Below, one piece after another: positions 1 through 6,967 of a stretch of 21,264 nt of DNA. Each line of letters starts with the position of its first letter. Position 1 is the first letter of the stretch. Source of the stretch: Fen-999 sp964530115 (GTDB taxonomy: Bacteria > Pseudomonadota > Gammaproteobacteria > Burkholderiales > Rhodocyclaceae). Location of the stretch: contig CAZGYD010000037.1 in assembly GCA_964530115.1 (NCBI GenBank), forward strand, positions 1-21,264, in the 5' to 3' direction. The notes beneath the pieces were generated by a model that saw nothing but the letters and a program-made list of their open reading frames with translations, did not search any database and had not been told where the DNA came from. Position numbers and translations under genes: made by a program.

Positions 1-566
1 CCGCCGGCTGCTACACGGCCGAGGACGCCGTGCGCACGCTTCGCCTCGCGCGCGAACTCCTCGATGGCCACGACCTCGTCAAACTCGAGGTGCTCGGCGA
101 TCCGCAGACGCTCTACCCGAACATGCCCGAGACGCTCAAGGCCGCCGAGACGCTGGTCAGGGAAGGCTTCAAGGTCATGGTCTATTGCTCGGACGATCCG
201 ATCCAGGCCAGGCTGCTCGAGGGCATCGGCTGCGTCGCGGTCATGCCGCTCGCCTCGCTGATCGGCTCGGGCATGGGCATTCTCAATCCCTGGAACCTGC
301 GGCTGGTGATCGAGGCGGTCACGGTGCCCGTGCTCGTCGATGCGGGCGTGGGCACGGCCTCGGACGCGGCGATCGCCATGGAGCTCGGCTGCGACGGCGT
401 GCTCATGAACACGGCGATCGCGGCGGCGCAGGATCCGGTGCGCATGGCCGGGGCGATGAAGAAGGCGGTCGAGGCCGGGCGCGAGGCCTTCCTCGCCGGC
501 CGCATGCCGAAGAAGTACTACTCGGCGAGCCCGAGTTCGCCGACCATGGGCGTCATCGGCACGTGA
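1..566 (+). CDS. thiG: Thiazole synthase ThiG (5' end missing)
   Basis: The reading frame is open from base 3 to the TGA at 564-566, so about 187 C-terminal residues are present and the start lies outside the window. ThiG condenses 1-deoxy-xylulose-5-phosphate, dehydroglycine and ThiS-thiocarboxylate to make the thiazole phosphate of thiamine in the cytoplasm. Family landmarks are clear: NTAGC-like AGCYTAEDAVRTLRLAREL at the visible start, the KLEVLGD strand carrying the conserved lysine, VYCSDDP, PLASLIGSGMGI, and the phosphate-binding end of a TIM barrel VLVDAGVGTASDAAIAMELG followed by DGVLMNTAIA. The tail (MPKKYYSASPSSPTMGVIG) is typical of the family. The stop overlaps the GTG start of the next gene. 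The GTG at 30 is internal, not a start. Identification is secure from motifs. Confidence 0.96.
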   Translation, partial: AGCYTAEDAVRTLRLARELLDGHDLVKLEVLGDPQTLYPNMPETLKAAETLVREGFKVMVYCSDDPIQARLLEGIGCVAVMPLASLIGSGMGILNPWNLRLVIEAVTVPVLVDAGVGTASDAAIAMELGCDGVLMNTAIAAAQDPVRMAGAMKKAVEAGREAFLAGRMPKKYYSASPSSPTMGVIGT

Positions 567-1000
567 GGCCGGCGGCTGCGGCCGGCGCCCTCGTGTTCCT
601 TTCTGCGGCCGCTGGCGCCGAGGTTCCCTCGGGCTACGCCTTCGGCCGGCCGGAGCTCCTCGCCGAGCAACTCGTCTGGGGCCGCGCGCACGGTGTGCGC
701 CTCCTCGCCGCGGCCTGCCGCGCGCACGGCGATGCGCAGGCGGAATCCGCCTACCTCGCCTGGCTCGAAACTCAGTCGTCGCAGATCGCCGCGGCGGGCG
801 CCGTGCTCGCCCGCCATTATTTCGGGCGCGATCGGGCGCCGCTCGAGGCGATCGATGCCGCGCTCGGCCTGAAGCCGCGGATCGAGGCGGAGAGCGACAC
901 CCTCGCCGAGGCCTGCGCGACGCTGCCGGAGGCGCTCGCCTCGCCGCGCCACGATCTCACGCGCTATCGCCGTGACATTCTGGAGAAACTCGGACGATGA
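563..1000 (+). CDS. Small exported protein of unknown function
   Basis: I do not recognise a family. The GTG at 563 overlaps the thiG stop (GTGA) and gives 145 residues. It was chosen because it produces a short N-terminal signal peptide (MRPAAAAGALVFLSAAAGA, predicted cleavage after AGA), whereas longer versions of this frame only run through thiG out of frame. The predicted mature protein of about 125 residues is mostly helical and rich in alanine and leucine. It has two cysteines (in AAACRAHG and AEACATLP), which could form a periplasmic disulfide, and a central HYFGRDRAPLEAIDAALGL segment. No membrane span follows the signal. Its stop overlaps the trmB start (ATGA), so it is translationally coupled between thiG and trmB. 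No strong Shine-Dalgarno precedes the GTG, consistent with coupling. Periplasmic location is inferred and function is unknown. Confidence 0.7.
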   Translation: MRPAAAAGALVFLSAAAGAEVPSGYAFGRPELLAEQLVWGRAHGVRLLAAACRAHGDAQAESAYLAWLETQSSQIAAAGAVLARHYFGRDRAPLEAIDAALGLKPRIEAESDTLAEACATLPEALASPRHDLTRYRRDILEKLGR

Positions 1001-1701
1001 ACGACGCTACCGCCCCGCGCGCGCCCATCCGCAGCTATGTGCTGCGCCAGGGGCGTGTCTCGAACGCGCAGCAGCGCTACTACGAATCGATGATGCCGGC
1101 GTACGGCATTCCCTATACCAGGGCGCCGCTCGATCTCGATGCGCTCTTCGGCCGACGGGCGCCCAGGGTGCTCGAGATCGGCTTCGGCATGGGCGAGACG
1201 ACGGCCGCCATCGCCGCCGCGCACCCGGAGACCGATTACCTCGGTATCGAGGTGCATACGCCCGGCGTCGGCAGCCTGCTCAAGCTCGTCGCCGAAAAGG
1301 GGCTCACCAACGTGCGCGTGATCCAGCACGATGCCGTCGAGGTCCTGCGCGACATGATCGCTCCCGGTTCGCTTTACGCGATCCACATCTTCTTTCCCGA
1401 CCCGTGGCCCAAGAAGCGCCATCACAAGCGGCGGCTGATCCAGCCCGCCTTCGTCGCGCTCGCGGCCTCGCGGCTCGCGCCGGGCGGCTACCTCCATTGC
1501 GCGACCGACTGGGAGGAATACGCGCAGCAGATGCTCGAGGTACTTTCGGCCGAAGTCCTGCTCGAAAACACCGCCGAAGGTTTTTCGTCGCGGCCGGAGT
1601 ACCGCCCACTGACGAAATTCGAGGCCCGCGGCCTGCGTCTCGGCTACGGCGTCCGCGACCTGATCTTCAGGCGGAAAGAAACATCCCGATCAGCCGGTTG
1701 A
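997..1701 (+). CDS. trmB: tRNA (guanine-N7-)-methyltransferase TrmB
   Basis: This SAM-dependent enzyme methylates N7 of G46 in the variable loop of tRNAs. The 234-residue length is normal. Visible motifs in order: the SAM-binding loop LEIGFGMGETTAAIA, the acidic strand end YLGIEVHTPGVGSLL, the family signature FFPDPWPKKRHHKRRLIQP (proposed catalytic/tRNA-binding segment), the HCATDWEEYA segment, and the C-terminal TKFEARG motif involved in substrate binding. The ATG at 997 overlaps the stop of the preceding exported-protein gene, so thiG, this small gene and trmB behave as one transcript. The 3' end overlaps the convergently transcribed hemW by 35 bp (1667-1701). Identification rests on several independent signature motifs. 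Confidence 0.97.
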   Translation: MNDATAPRAPIRSYVLRQGRVSNAQQRYYESMMPAYGIPYTRAPLDLDALFGRRAPRVLEIGFGMGETTAAIAAAHPETDYLGIEVHTPGVGSLLKLVAEKGLTNVRVIQHDAVEVLRDMIAPGSLYAIHIFFPDPWPKKRHHKRRLIQPAFVALAASRLAPGGYLHCATDWEEYAQQMLEVLSAEVLLENTAEGFSSRPEYRPLTKFEARGLRLGYGVRDLIFRRKETSRSAG

Positions 1702-2887
1702 GGAAGCGGCGGCCGAGCGGCGTCGGCGCGATGCGGCCCGCCTCGCGCGCGAGCAGGCCTTCCCCGGTGGCCCGGGCGAGGACGGGCTCGATGGCCGCGA
1801 GCGGCAGGCCCGTGTGCGTTTCGAACAGCGTGGCCTCGAAACCTTCAGTGAGGCGCAGCGCGTTCATCATGAACTCGCCGGGCAGATCCTCCGAAGCGAC
1901 CGCTTGCCAGCGGCGCGTCACGGGGTCGGCGAGGTAATCCCTGGGATGCCGGGGCCGCGCCTCGCGGAAGACACGGGCCGTCCCGGCGGCGGGGCGCGTG
2001 ATCTTCGAGTGCGCGCCGGCGCCGATGCCGAGATAGTCGCCGAAGGTCCAGTAATTGAGGTTGTGCCGGCTCCGCTCCGCCGGCCGGGCAAAGGCCGAGA
2101 CTTCGTATTGCTCGTAGCCCGCCGCCGCGAGCGTTTCATGCACCGCGTCCTCGATCGCCGCGGACGCGTCTTCGTCGGGCAATGCCGGCGGTGCGTGGAA
2201 GAAGGCCGTGTTCGGCTCGATGGTCAGCTGGTAGGCGGAAATGTGGCCCGCGCCGAGCGCGACCGCCTCGCCGACATCGCGGCGCGCGGCTTCCGGCGTC
2301 TGGCCCGGCAGGCCGTAGATCAGATCGAGATTGACACGCCCGAAGTGGCGCAGCGCCAGCTCGGCGGCGCGGCGCGCCTCGTCGCCGGTATGGATGCGGC
2401 CGAGCGCCGCGAGCGCGCCGTCGTCGAAGCTCTGGATGCCGAGCGAGAGCCGCGTCACCCCCGCGGCGCGAAAGGCGGCGAACTTTTCCGCCTCGATCGC
2501 GCCGGGATTGGCTTCGAGCGTGATTTCGATGTCGCCCGCGAAATTGTGGGGCTTCGCCCCATTCACCGCTGTGCTCGGGACCGCCACTGCTTGGCGTCCA
2601 GCGCCCGCCGGTTGGCGGGCTGGTGGGCTGCTCAGCCGTCGTGACACGCCAGCCAGCAGTTCGCCGATTACGGCGGGCGACAACAGGCTCGGCGTGCCGC
2701 CGCCGATGAAGATCGAGACGAGCCCGCGGCCGCCTATGTCGGTGAGCGCATGGTCGAGATCGGCGAAGAGCGCCTCGAGGTATGCCTGCTCGGGGATGCC
2801 GTCCCGGACCTCGTGCGAGTTGAAGTCGCAGTAGGGGCACTTTCTCAGGCACCAGGGAACGTGGATGTAGAGCGAAAGCGGCGGCAT
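1667..2887 (-). CDS. hemW: Radical SAM haem chaperone HemW
   Basis: HemW resembles the anaerobic coproporphyrinogen oxidase HemN but acts as a haem-binding chaperone. The radical-SAM cluster motif is C13-x3-C17-x2-C20 (PWCLRKCPYCDFNSHE), followed by GGGTPSLL, EANPG, RLSLGIQSF, NLDLIYGLPGQT and the HemN-like C-terminal domain with GEFMMNALRLTEGF. The Cys motif starts at residue 13 rather than further in, as in HemW rather than HemN. At 406 residues it is slightly longer than usual, explained by a Pro/Ala-rich insert at about residues 83-115 (see the repeat entry at 2541-2640). The start at 2887 is the only ATG before the cluster motif. It has no recognisable Shine-Dalgarno because an intrinsic terminator hairpin lies directly upstream. 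In related genomes hemW usually follows rdgB, and here a porin-like gene separates them. Confidence 0.94.
   Translation of the reverse strand: MPPLSLYIHVPWCLRKCPYCDFNSHEVRDGIPEQAYLEALFADLDHALTDIGGRGLVSIFIGGGTPSLLSPAVIGELLAGVSRRLSSPPARQPAGAGRQAVAVPSTAVNGAKPHNFAGDIEITLEANPGAIEAEKFAAFRAAGVTRLSLGIQSFDDGALAALGRIHTGDEARRAAELALRHFGRVNLDLIYGLPGQTPEAARRDVGEAVALGAGHISAYQLTIEPNTAFFHAPPALPDEDASAAIEDAVHETLAAAGYEQYEVSAFARPAERSRHNLNYWTFGDYLGIGAGAHSKITRPAAGTARVFREARPRHPRDYLADPVTRRWQAVASEDLPGEFMMNALRLTEGFEATLFETHTGLPLAAIEPVLARATGEGLLAREAGRIAPTPLGRRFLNRLIGMFLSA
2541..2640. repeat. Hairpin-rich insert inside hemW
   Basis: A segment of about 100 bp encodes roughly residues 83-115 of HemW, between the first radical-SAM strand region and the GDIEITLEANPG block, where family members normally have only a short loop. 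It holds three inverted repeats: TGGGGC-TTC-GCCCCA at 2547-2561, GCCCGCC-GGTT-GGCGGGC at 2603-2620, and GGCTG-CT-CAGCC at 2626-2637. The encoded peptide is low-complexity (Pro, Ala, Arg, Val). Consecutive hairpins in an otherwise conserved gene suggest an in-frame insertion of a small palindromic repeat (REP or MITE type). This is an inference from structure. No second copy was seen in the window. Confidence 0.45.
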
Positions 2888-2888
2888 G

Positions 2889-2916
2889 AAAGCAAAGGGG
2901 CCGCAGCGCGGCCCCT
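2889..2916 (-). terminator. Intrinsic terminator of the outer-membrane protein gene
   Basis: A perfect 9-bp stem (AGGGGCCGC at 2896-2904 and GCGGCCCCT at 2908-2916) closes a 3-base loop. Read on the minus strand the hairpin is followed by TTTGCTTTC. It sits 20 bp past the stop of the beta-barrel gene (stop codon 2937-2939) and only 8 bp before the hemW start codon, so it both ends that transcript and occupies the place where the hemW ribosome-binding site should be. Confidence 0.75.
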
Positions 2917-2936
2917 GGTGAATTAGATTGTCGAGG

Positions 2937-3599
2937 CTAGAATCGATACACGGCCCCGGCGTTGACGACCGGATACCAGCGGTAGCTGCGCAGGTCCTGC
3001 TCCGCGTCGCGCCGCTCTGCCTCGAGGTCGGCCTGACAGGCCGCGCTGGAGGCGCAGAGGGCGCTGCTCGAAGTGAGCGACAGCTTCGGCCGGCCCTGAT
3101 ACATGGCGCCGACGTCGAGCATGAAACCCCAGCCGCTCGGCTTGGCGAACGGGTTGCCCCAGCCGACGCCGAGATACGGCGCGGTGCGGTTGAAGGTCAG
3201 CCGGCCCTTGAGGGTGCCTATCGTGGAGGCATCGTAAATGGTGCCGTTGAGCTCGTAGGTGTTCCCGGGGCGCGGTTCGGCGGTCATGTCCAGCCGGTTG
3301 TCGTTGTAGAACAGCCCGGCCGAGAGGCGGAAGATGCTGCCCGGAATCGGAAAGATGTCGCCGATCAGCGAAGCGGTGCGCGTCTGCCAGCGGGCGTCGT
3401 AATCGACGCCGCTCTCGCGGGTGTCCGCATACCAGTTGTAGGCGTTGCCGCCGAAGCGCAGGTTGGTGGTCAGGCCGACGCGGGTGGTCAGTTCGAGGCC
3501 GAAACCGAGCGTGCCGGCCTTGCCGGTGAGCGCGAGCTCGCTCTGGGCGCAGGCGAGGGCGGGTAAGCAGGCGGCGATGGCGAGGATCGATCGTTTCAT
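2937..3599 (-). CDS. Outer-membrane beta-barrel protein of unknown role
   Basis: About 220 residues with a clear Sec signal peptide (MKRSILAIAACLPALACA, cleavage before QSE) and then alternating hydrophobic/polar strands rich in Gly, Tyr and Asn, ending in a terminal phenylalanine (VNAGAVYRF). That is the C-terminal signature recognised by the BAM machinery, so an eight-stranded outer-membrane barrel is likely. I do not recognise a specific family. An extracellular-loop-like stretch with two cysteines (SALCASSAACQADLE) and a charged segment lies near residue 180. I chose the ATG at 3599 over the one two codons upstream (3605) because AAGGA then stands 7 bases before it instead of 1. The gene lies between rdgB and hemW, breaking the usual order, and has its own terminator. 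Confidence 0.8.
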   Translation of the reverse strand: MKRSILAIAACLPALACAQSELALTGKAGTLGFGLELTTRVGLTTNLRFGGNAYNWYADTRESGVDYDARWQTRTASLIGDIFPIPGSIFRLSAGLFYNDNRLDMTAEPRPGNTYELNGTIYDASTIGTLKGRLTFNRTAPYLGVGWGNPFAKPSGWGFMLDVGAMYQGRPKLSLTSSSALCASSAACQADLEAERRDAEQDLRSYRWYPVVNAGAVYRF

Positions 3600-3661
3600 G
3601 TCCATGTCCTTTCCGGAGATGCTCTCATGTTAGCCGCTCCGGGGGGAGAGGCAAGCCGTCG

Positions 3662-4258
3662 TCAATTGCCGCCACGGCGGCGCAGCCGTTCGACGAGGCT
3701 GGCGAGCGCCTTGCCCCGGTGGGAAATCTCGTTCTTTTTCTCGGGCGGCAGTTCGGCCGCCGTGCAGCCGAACTCGGGCAGCCAGAAGTAGGGGTCATAG
3801 CCGAAGCCGTTGCTGCCGCGCGGCGTATCGATGATCTCGCCCCACCATTCGCCCTCGGCGATGACCGGCTGCGGATCGTCGGCATGCCGCACGAAGACGA
3901 GAATGCAGTAGTAATGGGCGCGACGGTCGGCCTTGCCTTTGAGTTCGGCAATCAGCTTCTCGTTGTTGCGCGCGTCCGACTTCGGCTCGCCCGCGTAGCG
4001 TGCGGAATGGACACCCGGGGCGCCTCCGAGCGCCTCGACGCAGATGCCCGAGTCGTCGGCGAGCGCCGGCAGGCCGGTGAGCCGCGAGGCATGGCGGGCC
4101 TTGGCGATGGCGTTCTCGACGAAGGTGCCGTGCGGCTCCTCGGCTTCAGGGACGTTGAACTGCGCCTGCGGCAGCACTTCGAAATCGAGCGCGGCGAGCA
4201 TGGCCGAGAATTCGCGCAGCTTGCCGGGGTTGTTGGAGGCGAGAACGAGTTTCTTCAT
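3662..4258 (-). CDS. rdgB: XTP/dITP pyrophosphatase RdgB (Ham1 family)
   Basis: RdgB hydrolyses dITP, XTP and ITP to monophosphates and so keeps deaminated purines out of DNA and RNA. At 198 residues the length is typical. The N-terminal nucleotide-binding motif LASNNPGKLREF, the central ALADDSGICVEALGGAPGVHSARYAGE block with the catalytic acidic pair, and the C-terminal FGYDPYFWLPE and SHRGKA motifs are all present. The start ATG overlaps the stop of rph (ATGA), so translation is coupled. It belongs to a tight minus-strand operon with a kinase, a PP2C phosphatase and rph. Identification is secure. Confidence 0.97.
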   Translation of the reverse strand: MKKLVLASNNPGKLREFSAMLAALDFEVLPQAQFNVPEAEEPHGTFVENAIAKARHASRLTGLPALADDSGICVEALGGAPGVHSARYAGEPKSDARNNEKLIAELKGKADRRAHYYCILVFVRHADDPQPVIAEGEWWGEIIDTPRGSNGFGYDPYFWLPEFGCTAAELPPEKKNEISHRGKALASLVERLRRRGGN

Positions 4259-4971
4259 GGCTTCAGGGCTTCCTTCTGGGCGGTGATGATGCGCTCGATG
4301 CCGGCGGCGGCGAGATCGAGCAGGGCTTCAAGCTCCCGGCGGGAGAAGGGCGTACCCTCGGCGGTACCCTGCACCTCGACGATGCCGCCGTCGCCGGTCA
4401 TGACGACGTTCATGTCCGTGTCGCAGGCCGAATCCTCGGCATAGTCGAGATCGAGCACCGGCGCGCCCGCGTAGATGCCGACCGAGACCGCGGCGACGAA
4501 GTCGCGCACGGGGTTGACGGCCAGCCGGCCTTCGGCGACCAGGCGGTTGCAGGCGTCGTGGAGGGCGACGCAGGCGCCGGTGATCGAGGCGCAGCGGGTG
4601 CCGCCGTCGGCCTGGAGGACGTCACAGTCGAGGGTGATCTGCCGCTCGCCGAGCGCGGCGAGGTCGGTGATGGCGCGCAGGCTACGGCCGATCAGGCGCT
4701 GGATCTCCTGGGTGCGGCCCGACTGCTTGCCCTTGGCCGCCTCGCGCGCCGTGCGGGTGTGGGTCGAGCGCGGCAGCATGCCGTACTCGGCGGTGACCCA
4801 GCCCTGGCCCTTGCCCTTGAGGAAGGCAGGCACGGCGTCTTCGACGCTGGCGGTGCACAGCACCCGGGTGTTGCCGATGGCGACCAGCACGCTGCCTTCG
4901 GCGTGCATCGTGTAATGGCGGGTGAGCGTGATCGGGCGGAGCTCGTCCGGCCGGCGGCCGCTGGGTCTCAT
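4255..4971 (-). CDS. rph: Ribonuclease PH
   Basis: RNase PH is a phosphate-dependent 3'-5' exoribonuclease that trims tRNA 3' ends and degrades structured RNA. It works as a hexamer in the cytoplasm. The 238-residue product matches the family length. Motifs: MRPSGRRPDELRPITLTRHY at the N-terminus, SVLVAIGNTRVLCTASVED, VTAEYGMLPRSTHTR, the QEIQRLIGRSLRAI helix, TLDCDVLQADGGTR and VMTGDGGIVEVQGTAEG with the conserved phosphate/metal-binding acids. The ATG at 4971 overlaps the PP2C stop, and its own stop overlaps the rdgB start. The full-length C-terminal helix is present, unlike the truncated version known from some laboratory strains. Confidence 0.97.
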   Translation of the reverse strand: MRPSGRRPDELRPITLTRHYTMHAEGSVLVAIGNTRVLCTASVEDAVPAFLKGKGQGWVTAEYGMLPRSTHTRTAREAAKGKQSGRTQEIQRLIGRSLRAITDLAALGERQITLDCDVLQADGGTRCASITGACVALHDACNRLVAEGRLAVNPVRDFVAAVSVGIYAGAPVLDLDYAEDSACDTDMNVVMTGDGGIVEVQGTAEGTPFSRRELEALLDLAAAGIERIITAQKEALKP

Positions 4972-5894
4972 CGCGGGTTCTCCTGTCTCGAGTGTTTTTC
5001 GATGGCGTGCTTGATCTCGGCGATGGCGCGCTCGATGTCCTCGTCCGTGAGCTCGGGCAGGTGGGCTCCGGTCGCGAAGCTTTCCATCACGGTCGTGTGC
5101 GTGTCGAACGGCAGGGTCAGCGTATCGATCGTCTCGGTCGGCGTGTCGGCGAGCCAGGCGTCGTCCCAGCGCACCGCGATCACCGAGAGGTTGTCGCAGA
5201 GCGATCCGGCGAGTTCCTCGGCCTGCGTCATCAGGGCCGGCGTCGTCGCGGCGACCTCGCCGCCACCATAGCCGCGGGCGATTTCTTCGTCACCCAGCGG
5301 TGCCCAGAAGCCGTCGGAGCAGAGCAACAGGACGTCACCAGCCATCAGTGGCGTCCGGCGCGAGAAATCGACCTGCGGCGCGATTTCGCCACCGAGGCAG
5401 GAATAGACGCGGTTTCGCGCCGGATGGCGAAGCGCCTCGTCCTCGCTGAGCAGTCCGTCGTCGACCATCAACTGCACGCGCGAGTGGTCGCGTGTCCGTG
5501 CCAGCACCCGGCCTTCGCGCAGCAGATAGAGCCGCGAGTCACCGGCATGCGCCCAGCAGGCGATGTTGTCCTGGACCACGCAGGCGACACAGGTGGTTCG
5601 CGGCGCGTCCGGCAGGTCGTGGTCGGCCGTGTAGTCGGCGACCGCTTCGTGAGCGTTGAGGATGGCCGCCTCGAGGAAGCGCAGCGGGTCCGCGAGCGAG
5701 GGCCGCGCCTCGCGCTGGAAGCTCTCGGCGATGTACTGGACGGCGATCTGCGCCGCGACCTCGCCGTGCAGATGCCCGCCCATGCCATCGGCCAGCACCA
5801 TCAGGAGCGCATCGCGCGAATAGCAGTGCGCGATGCGGTCCTGGTTGCTGCGCCGCCGGCCGATCCGGCTTTCCTGGTAGATGCTGAATTTCAT
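4968..5894 (-). CDS. PP2C-type Ser/Thr protein phosphatase
   Basis: A cytoplasmic metal-dependent phosphatase of 308 residues. The PP2C motifs are complete: RRRSNQD (D19), VLADGMGGHLHGE (D36, G37, the metal-bridging pair), AGDSRLYLLREG, LLLCSDGFWAPLGDEE and CDNLSVIAVRW, whose aspartates bind the dimetal centre. The ATG at 5894 was chosen because MKFSIYQESRIG begins the domain. Upstream sequence in this frame is only the shadow of the kinase gene. After the catalytic domain (to about residue 248) comes a 60-residue tail with a Thr-rich run (DTPTETIDTLTLPFDTHTT) and an acidic amphipathic helix, which could be a regulatory or phosphorylated segment. It overlaps the kinase stop (ATGA) and is the natural partner reversing that kinase. 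The targets are unknown. Confidence 0.92.
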   Translation of the reverse strand: MKFSIYQESRIGRRRSNQDRIAHCYSRDALLMVLADGMGGHLHGEVAAQIAVQYIAESFQREARPSLADPLRFLEAAILNAHEAVADYTADHDLPDAPRTTCVACVVQDNIACWAHAGDSRLYLLREGRVLARTRDHSRVQLMVDDGLLSEDEALRHPARNRVYSCLGGEIAPQVDFSRRTPLMAGDVLLLCSDGFWAPLGDEEIARGYGGGEVAATTPALMTQAEELAGSLCDNLSVIAVRWDDAWLADTPTETIDTLTLPFDTHTTVMESFATGAHLPELTDEDIERAIAEIKHAIEKHSRQENPR

Positions 5895-6841
5895 TTGCCG
5901 AGAAGACTCTTGACCTGCCGGTTGAATTTTTCGAGCCATGAGGGCTCGCGGATCACCGTGCGGCCATGCGGCTCCGCGAGCGCGCGCTGCAGGGCGAAGA
6001 CGCTCATCGGCCGCTCGAGATAGTCGAGCACCATGCACCAGTCGATGATTTCCAGCAACTGCCGCGAATACTGGCCGGCGAAGCGGCGGGCCGCCGGCTC
6101 GACGAGATCCTTTTCCAGTCGCTGGTCGGAAGCCTGCGGCGCGGCGCGGGCGATGCAGGCGTACATGCTCGCGCCGACCGCGTAGATGTCGGTCCATGGG
6201 CCCAGCTGGTCCGGCGCCTTGTACTGCTCCGGCGCCGCGTAGCCCGGCGTGTACATCGGCCGGAGCGACGGCCCGTCGCCGCCCAGGGCTTGACGCGCGG
6301 CGCCGAAGTCGAGCAGCACCGGATTGCCGTCGGTGCGCAGATAGATGTTGGCCGGCTTGATGTCGAGGTGGAGCAGTTTTTGCGCATGCACCTCGCGCAG
6401 GCCGTTGAGGAGTCGGGCGAACATGCTGCGGACGAAACTTTCGCGAAGCGGCCCCTTGTGCTTGTTGATGTGCTCCTGGAGGGTGCGGCCACGCTCGTAC
6501 TGCATGACCATGTAGACCGTTTCGTTGGCGCGGAAGAAATTGAGCACGCGCACGACGTTCGGGTGGTTGAGATGCGCGAGCGCCCGGCCTTCTTCGAAGA
6601 AGCATTTCATGCCGTGGCGGAAGGCCGGCAGATGCTCTTCGGAAATGCTCGGGATGATTTGCCCCTCGCCCCGCAGGGCGAGTGAATTGGGCAGATATTC
6701 CTTGATCGCTACCGGCGTGCCGTCCTCGTCGTGGGCGAGATAGACGATCGAGAAGCCGCCCAGCGACAGCTGCCGGGCGATCCGGTAGCGGTCGAGCCGG
6801 AATCCCGGCGGCAGCGCGTGGTTGCTCTGGTGCGTCGGCAT
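5891..6841 (-). CDS. Soluble Ser/Thr protein kinase (Hanks type)
   Basis: A 316-residue eukaryotic-like kinase. Glycine-rich loop LSLGGFSIVYLA (about 25-36), ATP-anchoring lysine K47 (VAIKEYLP), helix-C glutamate near E84, catalytic loop HLDIKPANI (H158, D160, K162, N165), metal-binding DFG at 178-180, activation-segment end TPGYAAPEQY and the WTDIYAVGASMY helix are all intact, so it should be active. The catalytic aspartate is preceded by leucine (HLD), not arginine, which suggests it may not need activation-loop phosphorylation. No membrane segment or sensor domain follows: the C-terminus ends in a short basic stretch (LEKFNRQVKSLLGK). The ATG at 6841 is the first Met before the domain and lacks a clear Shine-Dalgarno. 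First gene of the kinase-phosphatase-rph-rdgB operon, divergent from yicC. Confidence 0.92.
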   Translation of the reverse strand: MPTHQSNHALPPGFRLDRYRIARQLSLGGFSIVYLAHDEDGTPVAIKEYLPNSLALRGEGQIIPSISEEHLPAFRHGMKCFFEEGRALAHLNHPNVVRVLNFFRANETVYMVMQYERGRTLQEHINKHKGPLRESFVRSMFARLLNGLREVHAQKLLHLDIKPANIYLRTDGNPVLLDFGAARQALGGDGPSLRPMYTPGYAAPEQYKAPDQLGPWTDIYAVGASMYACIARAAPQASDQRLEKDLVEPAARRFAGQYSRQLLEIIDWCMVLDYLERPMSVFALQRALAEPHGRTVIREPSWLEKFNRQVKSLLGK

Positions 6842-6967
6842 GGTTGATATACTGGTGCGGATTGTAGTTCCGCCGCCGGCGCGCCGGACCTCCCGCGATG
6901 GCCGGCGGGCCGACGGGCCAGGACGTCGGCATGTTCCTGCCGAGGACCGGCACCCCGTGAGAGCATC

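Noticed and set aside
1814..2644. 276-codon open frame on the + strand opposite hemW
   Set aside because: It is antisense to a gene with an intact radical-SAM motif and has no start signal or domain of its own.
3606..3661. TTGACG plus TAACAT as a promoter for the outer-membrane protein gene, and a CCGGAG/CTCCGG inverted repeat
   Set aside because: The two hexamers are 27 bases apart, far from the normal 17. The inverted repeat has short arms and an 18-base gap with no T-run, so neither is convincing.
6861..6866. TACAAT on the minus strand as a -10 box for the kinase operon
   Set aside because: No -35 like hexamer lies 16-18 bases upstream, where the sequence is all G and C. The predicted leader would be only about 13 bases without a ribosome-binding site.
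4968..6953. 661-codon version of the PP2C phosphatase with a long N-terminal extension
   Set aside because: The extra sequence upstream of 5894 is the out-of-phase reading of the kinase gene and is Arg/Pro/Ala-rich without motifs. The ATG at 5894 begins the domain and overlaps the kinase stop.
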